Shown: piece by piece, positions 53,182 through 61,222 of the stretch
How positions within the stretch are numbered: position 1 is the stretch's first letter
How the letters are laid out: every line of letters starts with the position of its first letter
Source of the DNA: Campylobacter concisus
GTDB lineage: Bacteria; Campylobacterota; Campylobacteria; Campylobacterales; Campylobacteraceae
Assembly: GCF_003048375.1 (NCBI RefSeq)
Contig: NZ_CP021642.1
Coordinates: forward strand, 1,868,527-1,932,526
Length of the DNA stretch: 64,000 bases
Direction of reading: 5' to 3'
Position numbers and translations under genes: made by a program
Notes under the pieces: generated by a model
What the model saw: only the letters and a program-made list of their open reading frames with translations
The model's database searches: none
Told to the model about the DNA's origin: nothing

Positions 53182-54618
53182 TTATCTCTGCTCAACTCTT
53201 TTTATCCAAGCAAAAAGCTCGTCTAACTCGTAGTCGCCGCCGTGTCCTTGCCCCCAGACCGCTTCAAAATCAACCTCTTTGCCAGCATTTTTAAGCGAGA
53301 GTGCTAGCATAGCAGGCACGGCAAGGGCTAGATCGGTATCATTTGTGCCCTGCCTTATGCGGTAAAATTTCGCCGCCTCTTTGCTTTTAGTGTAGTTCAT
53401 CGCATTCATCATCTTTATGACGCTAGCATCCGCCATCTCGCCGCCGCTTCGCTCTTTTGCAAATTTAGTAAAGTGCTTTGCAGACGTTTTACTATCGCCA
53501 AAGAGGTCGTTTTCAGGATTTTCTAGCGCAAGTCCGTCAAAGGCAACCACCGCTTTAGCACGTTTTAGCGAGGCGATAAAGTCTTCAAGCTTAAATGTAT
53601 ATCCAAGCGAGCAGCCCTGCGTGTCAAGAGTTATAAATTTAGGCGTGAGCGTGCTTTTGTCGCTACTTTTTGTAGCGGTAAATGCCTTTGAGATGAGGGC
53701 GTTTATATACTCTTTAAAGCTGCCCTCGCCATTTTCATCAAGGCTTAGTGCGTGGCCTTTGGCGTCTTTTAAATTTAGCGAGTTTAGATAGGCTGGGAAT
53801 TTACTCTTTAGCTCGCGTGAGAGCTCTTTTTGCGTGGAGTTTAGCTCGCCTGTGATAGTCTTTGGCTTTTTGCTTCTATCGTTAAAAGTGCTCGCATCAA
53901 GACTTGTAAAATCAATCCTTTCAAATTTGTCCAAATCCCCAAACATCCACTCATACGCCTCGTCCTCATGCTCTAAATTTGTAACAGGGCAGTAGGCTGA
54001 GACGGCATAAATTTGATCATCCGCCTTTGCAGCGCCTAGCTCTTTAAGATATGGCTCATACTCTTTTGCATTTGCGCTAGTGCCAAGAAGTGCTGACATC
54101 GCGCCGCCTGCACTCGTGCCGTTTGAGATGATCTTATTTGCGTCTCCTGACATAAATTTGTCGTTAAATTTAAGATATCTAACGGCCGCTTTTAGATCGA
54201 CTATCACAGCTGGCGCTTTGCCGATAAATTTCTCGCCATCCTTTAGCGTCCTGCCCCTAGCGCCAACGCTTGCCACGACGTATCCTCTAAGAAGCGCTTC
54301 GAGGGTGACATTTGGTTTTTCGTTTTGGACTTCTGGCTTTTGAGGCTTTGCGCTCATGTAGCCACCGATCGCGTTTGACATAAAGATAGCCCCTTTTTGG
54401 TCGCTAAATTTCCCCTCTGGCACATAAAAATTTAGCACCTCATAGTCGCTAGCTGGCTTTGCCACATAGACTATGCCCTCATAAGCTCTAAATTTAAGCG
54501 TCCTCTCGCCAACTTGCACGCTTTTTAGCTCAAATTTCTTTTCATCAAATTTAAGCTCGCCGCCAAAGCAAGCGCCTACCAAACAAACCCCTAAAATAGC
54601 AACTCTAACGCATTTCAT
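53182..54618 (-). CDS. Exported subtype-B-tannase-like esterase
   Basis: 478 residues with a signal peptide (VAILGVCLVGACFG). Alpha/beta hydrolase with the nucleophile motif NGTSAGGAMSALLG (around residue 168), GYVVASVGARGRTL and a late catalytic-type His in WGQGHGGDYELDELF. From memory this layout is that of subtype B tannases and related carboxylesterases of Fusobacterium and Lactobacillus. The likely substrate is an ester of a phenolic acid, not proven. It differs in sequence from the tannase-family gene at 50.9 kb. A close downstream spacing (15 bp) to the ABM gene supports an operon. Confidence 0.75.
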   Translation of the reverse strand: MKCVRVAILGVCLVGACFGGELKFDEKKFELKSVQVGERTLKFRAYEGIVYVAKPASDYEVLNFYVPEGKFSDQKGAIFMSNAIGGYMSAKPQKPEVQNEKPNVTLEALLRGYVVASVGARGRTLKDGEKFIGKAPAVIVDLKAAVRYLKFNDKFMSGDANKIISNGTSAGGAMSALLGTSANAKEYEPYLKELGAAKADDQIYAVSAYCPVTNLEHEDEAYEWMFGDLDKFERIDFTSLDASTFNDRSKKPKTITGELNSTQKELSRELKSKFPAYLNSLNLKDAKGHALSLDENGEGSFKEYINALISKAFTATKSSDKSTLTPKFITLDTQGCSLGYTFKLEDFIASLKRAKAVVAFDGLALENPENDLFGDSKTSAKHFTKFAKERSGGEMADASVIKMMNAMNYTKSKEAAKFYRIRQGTNDTDLALAVPAMLALSLKNAGKEVDFEAVWGQGHGGDYELDELFAWIKRVEQR

Positions 54619-54688
54619 GATCTACCTTTTTATTTTGTTCTACTTTTTACTTTACTAGCCTTGGCGTAGGCTACCACGGCTTTAGTAC

Positions 54689-55459
54689 CTAGTTATCTTT
54701 TGGCTTATACTTGATCGCATAGTCAAATTTAGGCTGGTGCAGTGAAAACTCAAAGCTATCTCTATCCACCGAACCAACGCAATACTCACTATCATAAAGG
54801 CGTAGCAAAAACTCCGCCATCTGCTCGCTCGTGTGATACTTTTTAAACGCCTTGTCGTAGTCGTAGCTCTCTTTGCTAGTTGCCACCATGCCAAATTCTG
54901 TCTTTGTGGCAGCTGGGGCCAGCACTTTTGCCTGCATCTTTGCCTGCTTGTCCTGTGCTAGCTCGTGGTAAAGTCCCTCACTAAAGGCACTTACGAAAAA
55001 TTTACTAGCGCAGTATGTGACGGCATTTGGCACGATTTTGTAGCCGCCTATCGAAGAGATGTTTATAAGCTGCGTATCTTTGTCTTTATATTTTTTAGTA
55101 AAGAGCGTTGAGAGCGTGACAAGTGAGATGATGTTTAAATTTATCATCTGCGTGATCTTGTCTAAATTTTGCTCGCCGACCTTGTTATAGTCGCCAAAGC
55201 CAGCGTTGTTTATAAGCGCTTTTAGCTCAAATTTTTCTAATTTTTGCCAAAGCAAGAGGGCATTTTCTTGCTTTGAAAGGTCGCAAAGCTCTATAACCAC
55301 ATCGACATTTGCAAATTTAGCTATCTCGCTTTTTAGCTCCTCTAAAAGCTCGCCACGTCTTGCGATAAGGATCAAATTCTCCCCACGCCTTGCAAATGCC
55401 TTTGCCACGGCAGCTCCTATGCCTGAGCTTGCTCCAGTGATCACTATATATTTTTTCAT
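54689..55459 (-). CDS. Short-chain dehydrogenase/reductase
   Basis: 256 residues, classical SDR: cofactor motif TGASSGIGAAVA (8-19), NNAGFGDY (about 88-95), catalytic Ser in ISSIGG and YxxxK as YCASK (about 149-153). It oxidises or reduces an alcohol/carbonyl with NAD(P). The ARRGE after the glycine motif suggests NADPH. The substrate is unknown. Its ATG overlaps the stop of the upstream NAD(P)H-binding gene by 4 bp. Confidence 0.88.
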   Translation of the reverse strand: MKKYIVITGASSGIGAAVAKAFARRGENLILIARRGELLEELKSEIAKFANVDVVIELCDLSKQENALLLWQKLEKFELKALINNAGFGDYNKVGEQNLDKITQMINLNIISLVTLSTLFTKKYKDKDTQLINISSIGGYKIVPNAVTYCASKFFVSAFSEGLYHELAQDKQAKMQAKVLAPAATKTEFGMVATSKESYDYDKAFKKYHTSEQMAEFLLRLYDSEYCVGSVDRDSFEFSLHQPKFDYAIKYKPKDN

Positions 55460-56097
55460 TTTGTAAACTCCACCGGGCTATAAATTTTGACACCTTCGCT
55501 GTGGTCATCTTGCGCTACTTCCACGATCACTTTAGCGATATCAGCTGCCTTCATCGGACGATACTCGTCAAAAAAGCCTTTTGGGATAAATTTAAATGCT
55601 TTTGCCGCCAAATACTCGCCAAGTCTAAATTCCTTTCTCTCAGCTTCGATAAGTGGCAGCCTAGCGATATGAAATGAGCTATATCCAAGCTCTTTTATCT
55701 TTGCTTCTGCTTGACCTTTTGCCTTTAGGTAAAACGAGCCTGACTTTCTGTTTGCCCCTGCAGCCGAGAGCAAGACAAAGCGTTTTGCACCGCACTCCAA
55801 GCCAAATTTGGCGAAATTTATCGGATAGGTCACATCGACTTTGTAAAACTGCTCTTTGTGCTTTGCCGCCTTCATCGTCGTGCCAAGCGCGCAAAATAGC
55901 TCATCAGCGATAAATGGCACCTCATCTTTAAAATCATCAAAATTTACTATCTTTACTTCAAGCTTTTCATGGGTAAATTCTAGCTCATGCCTAACGAGAG
56001 CGACCACCTTGCTATAGTGCTCACTCTCGCATAAATCTTTTAAAATTTCACTTCCTACAGCGCCGCTGGCTCCTGCTATAAGGGCGACTTTTTTCAT
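55456..56097 (-). CDS. NAD(P)-binding atypical SDR (NmrA/HTATIP2-like)
   Basis: 213 residues. N-terminal Rossmann motif IAGASGAVGSEIL (7-19), CALGTTMKAAKHKEQFYKVD and FVLLSAAGANRKSGSFYLKAKG (with YxxxK as YLKAK) place it in the atypical SDR group related to HTATIP2. The precise reaction is unknown; members act as oxidoreductases or redox sensors. AAAGGATAAAC precedes the ATG, the stop overlaps the SDR start, and the alcohol dehydrogenase gene is 29 bp upstream. Confidence 0.8.
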   Translation of the reverse strand: MKKVALIAGASGAVGSEILKDLCESEHYSKVVALVRHELEFTHEKLEVKIVNFDDFKDEVPFIADELFCALGTTMKAAKHKEQFYKVDVTYPINFAKFGLECGAKRFVLLSAAGANRKSGSFYLKAKGQAEAKIKELGYSSFHIARLPLIEAERKEFRLGEYLAAKAFKFIPKGFFDEYRPMKAADIAKVIVEVAQDDHSEGVKIYSPVEFTK

Positions 56098-56126
56098 GTT
56101 TATCCTTTGTAAATTTTGGATAAATT

Positions 56127-57272
56127 CTATCTCGCTAAGGCAAAAATTTCGCTTATGGCCTCTTTTGTATAAATTTGTTCCAAGCCCCTGCCCTTGGCGT
56201 AGTCATAAACTAGCGCCATGATCTCGTCTAAATTTGACTCATCAACGCCGATTTCTATGAGGCTTGTTGGTGTGCCGATCTTGCTAAACCACTCTTTTAG
56301 CTTTTTAATAGCCTCGTCTGCGTCATCCACGCCAAAAATTTCTTTGCCAAAGCGCTTAAATGCCTTTAAGTTTTTATTTTTATACCACTTCATCCAAGCT
56401 GGCATCACCACACTTAGCCCAGCTCCGTGCGCGCAATCAACCACCGCACCTATGGCGTGCTCGATCATGTGGTTTGGATATGAGTAGCCAGCCGTGCCAA
56501 CGTAAGTTAAGCCATTTAGCGCCATCGTAGCAGCCCAGGCAAACTCGCTTCTAGCGCCATAGTTTTCTGGCTCTTTTAGTAAAATTTCAGTCGTTTTCAT
56601 GACGGTTTTGATGTTTGCTTCGATGTATAAATTTATGATCTCAGGCTGAACGCTCGCCGTAAAGTAGCCCTCGATGCTGTGAGCGATGATGTCAGAAGCT
56701 GAATAGACCAAGTACTCCTTGCTAACGCTTGCTTGAAGAAGCGGATTTACCACCGATACTTTTGGGTAAAGACAAGCGCCGTGCATGGCAAATTTCTCTT
56801 TTGTGGCTTCGTTTGTGACGACTGCGCCACCGTTCATCTCTGAGCCAGTTGCAGCAAGCGTTATGATGTCAAAGATCATAAGCGCCTCTTTTGGGCATTT
56901 GCCAGTAAAAAAGTCCCAAACATCGCCGTTATATTTAACTCCTGCAGCCACTGCCTTGGCCGTGTCAAGCACCGAGCCGCCGCCTATGGCTAGCACGCTA
57001 TCGACGCCTTGCTTTTTAGCTAAATTTATAGCCTCATTTACCTTGCTTAGCACTGGGTTTGACTTCACGCCACCTATCTTGCAAAACTCGATGCCATTTG
57101 CGCTTAGGCTCTTTGTGGCAACGTCAAAAAGTCCGTTTTGCATGATCCTGTCGCTGCCATAGATGATGAGCGTCTTTTTTGCGCCAAATTCTTTCATATA
57201 TTTGCCGATGTTTTGCTCTTTGTCTTTGCCAAATTCTATTTTAGTAGGGTTTAAAAAGCTGAAATTTTGCAT
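56127..57272 (-). CDS. Iron-containing alcohol dehydrogenase
   Basis: 381 residues of the Fe-ADH family (BDH/YqhD-like). It has GGGSVLDTAKAVAAG (nucleotide binding, about 98-112), TLAATGSEMNGGAVVTNE, and metal-ligand region HSIEGY..., HMIEHAIGAVVDCAHGAGLSVVMPAW with the three conserved histidines. It probably reduces an aldehyde with NAD(P)H. AAGGAGAAAACT precedes the ATG. It opens a run of same-strand redox and hydrolase genes, separated by about 85 bp from nrdG. Confidence 0.92.
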   Translation of the reverse strand: MQNFSFLNPTKIEFGKDKEQNIGKYMKEFGAKKTLIIYGSDRIMQNGLFDVATKSLSANGIEFCKIGGVKSNPVLSKVNEAINLAKKQGVDSVLAIGGGSVLDTAKAVAAGVKYNGDVWDFFTGKCPKEALMIFDIITLAATGSEMNGGAVVTNEATKEKFAMHGACLYPKVSVVNPLLQASVSKEYLVYSASDIIAHSIEGYFTASVQPEIINLYIEANIKTVMKTTEILLKEPENYGARSEFAWAATMALNGLTYVGTAGYSYPNHMIEHAIGAVVDCAHGAGLSVVMPAWMKWYKNKNLKAFKRFGKEIFGVDDADEAIKKLKEWFSKIGTPTSLIEIGVDESNLDEIMALVYDYAKGRGLEQIYTKEAISEIFALAR

Positions 57273-57357
57273 AGTTTTCTCCTTGTTTGCTTTTGTGATT
57301 TGGGGTAAATTTTAGTTAAATTTTCTTATTTTTAGCTATTTTTAGTCTTTGCTAAAT

Positions 57358-58032
57358 TTAGAAATTTCTTAGTCTGATAGGTAGTTTTGATGTGATTTTG
57401 TCTGGATCGAAGCTATTTTTTGGATCGCCTAAGCCTCCAAAATTTTCGCCAGTGTTAAAGAATTTTTGTAAGAAATAATCCCCTCTATACCCAAGCTCGA
57501 AAAGTAGCTCAGACATCTCAGAGATATCCTTTTCGCTTAGCAAGTCCGCATGCACGGTCGTTCTAACTTCAAATTTAAAATTTATCTCAAGCAGGTATCT
57601 AAGCGTGGCGGCAAATTTCTCATATAAATTTGAGCCAGTGATGCCTATAAATTTCTCTTTTGGAGCTTTAAAATCAAGCGCGATGTAGTCGATCAGCCCC
57701 TCATCTATCGCCTCTTTTATAACACTAGGATGTGAGCCGTTAGTATCGACCTTTAAACTAAAGCCGCGCGCCTTGACCTCGCGTGCTAGCCTTAAAAAAA
57801 GAGGGTGTGCTGTGCATTCGCCACCGCTAAAGACGATGCCATTTAGCTTGCCGACCCTGCGGTCTAAAAAGTCGCAAACTTCGCTAAAGCTTATAGTGCC
57901 ATTTGACTTTACAACCTCGATGTTGTAGCAGTATCCACAGCGCATATTACACCCTGCAAACCAAATGACAGCTGCCACTTTGTCTGGGTAGTCAAGCGTC
58001 GTAAATGGCGTTATACTAAAGACTTTTTGCAA
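57358..58032 (-). CDS. nrdG: Anaerobic ribonucleotide reductase activating enzyme
   Basis: 224-residue radical SAM protein. Cys28, Cys32 and Cys35 in AGCNMRCGYCYN bind the 4Fe-4S cluster, and FSGGECT is the SAM-binding GGE motif. It generates the glycyl radical on NrdD by cleaving S-adenosylmethionine. Here the radical-carrying segment is on a separate small protein encoded upstream. NrdD, that small gene and nrdG are in this order on the minus strand. Two hairpins in the 99-bp gap before nrdG may reduce or separate its transcription. Confidence 0.92.
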   Translation of the reverse strand: MQKVFSITPFTTLDYPDKVAAVIWFAGCNMRCGYCYNIEVVKSNGTISFSEVCDFLDRRVGKLNGIVFSGGECTAHPLFLRLAREVKARGFSLKVDTNGSHPSVIKEAIDEGLIDYIALDFKAPKEKFIGITGSNLYEKFAATLRYLLEINFKFEVRTTVHADLLSEKDISEMSELLFELGYRGDYFLQKFFNTGENFGGLGDPKNSFDPDKITSKLPIRLRNF

Positions 58033-58055
58033 GTTTTTGACCCTTTTTTAAACTA

Positions 58056-58077
58056 AAAGGCACAGGGGCGTGCCTTT
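58056..58077 (-). terminator. Hairpin upstream of nrdG
   Basis: 8-bp stem AAAGGCAC/GTGCCTTT with a 6-nt loop; on the minus strand it is followed by TAGTTTAAAAAAGGG. Possible attenuator or terminator between the glycyl-radical gene and nrdG. Confidence 0.55.
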
Positions 58078-58109
58078 GGTTTGCATTTTAGTTGATTTTT
58101 TTAAATTTA

Positions 58110-58129
58110 TTCTTGCTTTTAGGCAAGAA
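58110..58129 (-). terminator. Hairpin after the glycyl-radical gene
   Basis: 7-bp stem TTCTTGC/GCAAGAA with a 6-nt loop, 2 bp after the stop of the small gene on the minus strand, followed by TAAATTTAAAAAAATC. Probable terminator of the nrdD transcript. Confidence 0.55.
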
Positions 58130-58131
58130 AT

Positions 58132-58302
58132 TTATCTCTTGCAGCAACTTGCGTATTCGTCAAATTTTATTCGCTCTTTGTGCTCGCCTTTTTTGCCGAG
58201 GTTAAAGCTCTCAACTGGTCTGTGATAGCCCATAACACGAGTATAGACCACGCATCTTGTGCGTTTATCTTGCACTTTTTCTAAAATTTCTTTTTCTGTC
58301 AT
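58132..58302 (-). CDS. Separate glycyl-radical domain of anaerobic ribonucleotide reductase
   Basis: 56-codon gene with a good ribosome-binding site (AAGGAGAGGAA directly before the ATG), 9 bp after the nrdD stop. After a 16-residue charged leader it reads CVVYTRVMGYHRPVESFN (17-34), then GKKGEHKER. This matches the very end of normal class III NrdD proteins, where RVxGYxRPVxxFNxGKxxE carries the radical glycine; here that glycine is Gly25. The main NrdD stops just after its zinc-ribbon cysteines and lacks this segment. So the enzyme appears to be split, with this peptide docking into the catalytic barrel. A CC pair occurs near the C-terminus. Confidence 0.85.
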   Translation of the reverse strand: MTEKEILEKVQDKRTRCVVYTRVMGYHRPVESFNLGKKGEHKERIKFDEYASCCKR

Positions 58303-58311
58303 TTCCTCTCC

Positions 58312-60414
58312 TTATTTGGATTTTTTCTTTTCATTTTCTATAAGCTCTGCATCACAAAGTGGGCAAAACTCATGCTCGCCAGCTATGTAGCCATGCTTTG
58401 CGCAGACGCTAAAGACCGGCGTTATCGTGATGTATGGGAGTTTGTAGTTTGAGATTATACTCTTTACAAGCTCTTTGCAAGCTTTAGCCGAGCTGATGCG
58501 CTCTTTCATATATAGGTGAAAGACGGTGCCACCAGTGTAGGCGCTTTGTAGCTCATCTTGTAGATCAAGCGCTTCGTAAGCGTCGTCTGTGAAATTTGCA
58601 GGCAGCTGGGTTGAGTTTGTGTAGTAGATATTGTCCCCCTCGCCTGCTTGGATGATATCTGGATAGCGCTTCTTATCCTCTTTGGCAAAGCGGTAGGTCG
58701 TGCCCTCAGCTGGAGTTGCTTCGAGGTTATATAAATTTCCGCTCTCTTCTTGAAATGTCCTTATCTTATCACGTAAAAAGCCAACCATCTCAAGGGCAAA
58801 TTCTCGTCCAAATTTAGTTGAGATGTTCTCTTTATCGCCAGTGAAATTTCTAAGTAGCTCGTTCATGCCATTTATGCCGATCGTGCTAAAGTGGTTGTTA
58901 AAGTGCTTTAGATATCTCGCCGTGTAAGGATAAAGCCCTCTGTCATACATCTCTTGTATAAATTTACGCTTCTTCTCTAGGGTTGATTTAGCTAGGTCTA
59001 AAAGATAGCTTAGTCTATTATAAAGTGCGACCTTATCGCCTTTGAAGTTATAGCCAAGGCGGGCTAAATTTATAGTCACAACTCCTATCGAGCCAGTCAT
59101 CTCAGCACTTCCAAAAAGACCACCACCACGCTTCAAAAGCTCTCTTAGATCAAGCTGCAAGCGGCAGCACATAGAGCGCACGTGGCCTGGCTTGTAGGCG
59201 TTTTCGTTTTCTATCTTGTTGCCATTTTCGTCATAAGTGTATTGCGAGCCGATGAAGTTTTGAAAGTAGCTTGAGCCCATTTTTGCGGTATTTTCAAATA
59301 GCACGTCTGCTACTTCGCTATCCCAGTTAAAGTCCTCTGTGATATTTACCGTTGGTATCGGAAATGTAAAAGGCTGCGAGCACTTGTCGCCAGCTGTCAA
59401 AACCTCGTAAAATGCCTTGTCTATGCGTGCCATCTCAGGCTCGAAGTCCTTGTAGGTCATATCGATCAAATTTTTCCTGCCACGCTCATTTGCTTTTTTC
59501 AAAATTTTCTCATCTTTTACGTTCGTAAAAAGGTGTATGTCATCGCTCGTTGGTATCTGATCTCTTAGGTCGCTTGGGCATGTGATGTCTATGGTTACGT
59601 TTGTAAATGGGCTTTGTCCCCAGCGCGCAGGGACGTTTAGGTTGAAAATAAAGCTAGTTATCGCCTTTTTGATCTCGGCGTCGCTTAGATCGTCTTTGAA
59701 AACGTAAGGCGCAAGGTAGGTGTCAAAGCTAGAAAACGCCTGAGCGCCAGCCCACTCGCTTTGCAAAATCCCTAAGAAATTTGCCATCTGATAAAGCGCC
59801 TCTCTAAAGTGCTTTGGCGCCTTGCTCTCGACCCTGCCACGAACGCCGTTAAAGCCCTCGTTTAGCAAAGCTCGCAAACTCCAGCCAGCGCAGTATCCTG
59901 TGAGGCAGTCAAGGTCGTGGATATGGTAGTCGCCATTTCTGTGAGCTAAACCTTCTTCTTTGCTATAAACAGCGTCTAGCCAGTAGTTTGCTATGACTTT
60001 GCCGGCGGTGTTGTTGATAAGGCCTGCGTTTGAGTAGCTTGTGTTTGAGTTTGCAGAAATTCTCCAGTCGGTGCCGTTTATGTACTCATTTATCGTTTGG
60101 GTTGAGTTTATATAGGTAGTATCTTCGTTTAGCCCTAAAATTTGCTCGCGTTGGAGCTTATGCGTATGGCGGTAGAGCATGAAGCTCTTTAGAACTTCAA
60201 AATGTCCGCCGTCAAATAGCTCTTTCTCTATCGCATCTTGGATGTCTTCGACCGTTATCGCACTTGATTTTTGAAAGATGTCTTGGACTACATTTGTAAA
60301 AACTTGCTCGTCATAAGCTTTATTTTCGCTTGCAAATGCCTTTTTTATCGCATCTACTATCTTATATGCTACAAATTCTTGCCTTGTGCCATCTCGTTTT
60401 AAAATTTCACGCAT
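58312..60414 (-). CDS. nrdD: Anaerobic ribonucleoside-triphosphate reductase, catalytic subunit
   Basis: 700 residues. An N-terminal ATP-cone (about 1-90, ILKRDGTRQEFVAYKIVDAI), the ten-stranded barrel of class III reductases (for example CPSDLRDQIP, CSQPFTFPIPTVNITEDFNWD, STIGINGMNELL), and a C-terminal zinc-ribbon-like region Cys671..Cys684, Cys687 (VCAKHGYIAGEHEFCPLC). It reduces ribonucleoside triphosphates under anoxia. The polypeptide ends 16 residues after the last cysteine (ENEKKKSK) without the RVxGY glycyl-radical motif, which is on the next small gene. The start MREILKRDG at 60414 is preferred to an upstream frame start at 60468 because it fits the ATP-cone. AGTATA at 60457-60462 (TATACT on the minus strand) may be the -10 box. 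Confidence 0.94.
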   Translation of the reverse strand: MREILKRDGTRQEFVAYKIVDAIKKAFASENKAYDEQVFTNVVQDIFQKSSAITVEDIQDAIEKELFDGGHFEVLKSFMLYRHTHKLQREQILGLNEDTTYINSTQTINEYINGTDWRISANSNTSYSNAGLINNTAGKVIANYWLDAVYSKEEGLAHRNGDYHIHDLDCLTGYCAGWSLRALLNEGFNGVRGRVESKAPKHFREALYQMANFLGILQSEWAGAQAFSSFDTYLAPYVFKDDLSDAEIKKAITSFIFNLNVPARWGQSPFTNVTIDITCPSDLRDQIPTSDDIHLFTNVKDEKILKKANERGRKNLIDMTYKDFEPEMARIDKAFYEVLTAGDKCSQPFTFPIPTVNITEDFNWDSEVADVLFENTAKMGSSYFQNFIGSQYTYDENGNKIENENAYKPGHVRSMCCRLQLDLRELLKRGGGLFGSAEMTGSIGVVTINLARLGYNFKGDKVALYNRLSYLLDLAKSTLEKKRKFIQEMYDRGLYPYTARYLKHFNNHFSTIGINGMNELLRNFTGDKENISTKFGREFALEMVGFLRDKIRTFQEESGNLYNLEATPAEGTTYRFAKEDKKRYPDIIQAGEGDNIYYTNSTQLPANFTDDAYEALDLQDELQSAYTGGTVFHLYMKERISSAKACKELVKSIISNYKLPYITITPVFSVCAKHGYIAGEHEFCPLCDAELIENEKKKSK

Positions 60415-60717
60415 CACTTGCTCTTTTCTGATTGTTTTTTTGATATGGAGTTTAAAAGTATAGGACAAGAAAGCTTAAAAGATAGATAACTATTTTATTT
60501 TGTTTAATAATATTTATCAAAAAATATAAAATTTTAGAGGGTTTTATTAAGTATATTTTTACGCTTTTTAGGCATTTTAAACTAAAATTTGATTATTTTT
60601 ACTTAAATAATTATTTTAATTTTAGTTTTTAAAATAGTAGATTTAAATTTTTCTTCCATATAGATCTTTATTTAATTTATGTTAATATTAGTCGATTTTC
60701 AAAAAAAAGGAGTTTCA
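60415..60717. other. 303-bp AT-rich divergent promoter region
   Basis: Lies between divergent nrdD and the lipoprotein gene. Very AT-rich. A likely -10 for nrdD is noted at 60457-60462, and ATGTTAATATTAG near 60678-60690 may serve the lipoprotein gene. No reading frame, repeat or RNA gene was recognised. Confidence 0.4.
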
Positions 60718-61161
60718 ATGAAAAAAATCACAACGCTCGCCATAGGTCTACTTTTGGCTGGCTGTGCATCATCCAACGGCGTAAAATCACCCGAAGATGG
60801 CATGATGAAAAGCTTTGCAAAATGCGCCCTAAAATCAGATAGTACAGTCATTATGCTAGTACCAAGTCGTGGCTTTCTTGCTGACGCAATAGCTAGCGCA
60901 ACAACTAGTGTTTCAAACAACGACGGAGGTTTTTACAACAATCTAACGGATAAAATACAAGAAGGTGTGGATGCCTTTGTCATCTACGGCGAAAGTGGGA
61001 TGAAAACGGAGTCACTCATGTCAAATGTCTTTACGAGACTAAAAGAGCGTAACGTAAATGGTATGCAGTTTTGTATATCAGCAGGAATAGAAAAGAGCGA
61101 GAAGCTAAGCAAGCTAGCAGATGAGCTTGGTATAAAATTAAGTTTTGTGACACTTCCGTAA
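60718..61161 (+). CDS. Putative lipoprotein, 147 aa
   Basis: The start at 60718 has AAGGAG 6 bases upstream and gives a lipoprotein signal, MKKITTLAIGLLLAGC, with lipobox LAGC and lipidated Cys16. The mature part is about 130 residues, without further membrane segments, and has two more cysteines (KCALKSD and QFCISAG). I do not recognise the family. Visible elements are MLVPSRGFLADAIASATTSV and a C-terminal KLADELGIKLSFVTLP, suggesting an alpha/beta domain. It is monocistronic, convergent with nrdA, and ends at the shared palindromic terminator. Confidence 0.8.
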   Translation: MKKITTLAIGLLLAGCASSNGVKSPEDGMMKSFAKCALKSDSTVIMLVPSRGFLADAIASATTSVSNNDGGFYNNLTDKIQEGVDAFVIYGESGMKTESLMSNVFTRLKERNVNGMQFCISAGIEKSEKLSKLADELGIKLSFVTLP

Positions 61162-61188
61162 ATTTATAAATTTAATAGACAATTTAAA

Positions 61189-61220
61189 AAATTTAAGAGA
61201 GAAATTTCTCTCTTAAATTT
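61189..61220. terminator. Bidirectional terminator between lipoprotein gene and nrdA
   Basis: Perfect 32-bp palindrome, arms AAATTTAAGAGAGAAA and its complement, in the gap between convergent genes and 2 bp after the nrdA stop. The A/T tails serve both strands. Confidence 0.85.
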
Positions 61221-61222
61221 AA

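Noticed and set aside
58312-58314. Simple frameshift as the explanation for the split NrdD
   Set aside because: A new ribosome-binding site, ATG and 16-residue leader precede the glycyl-radical segment; shifting one or two bases does not give a family-like junction by eye.
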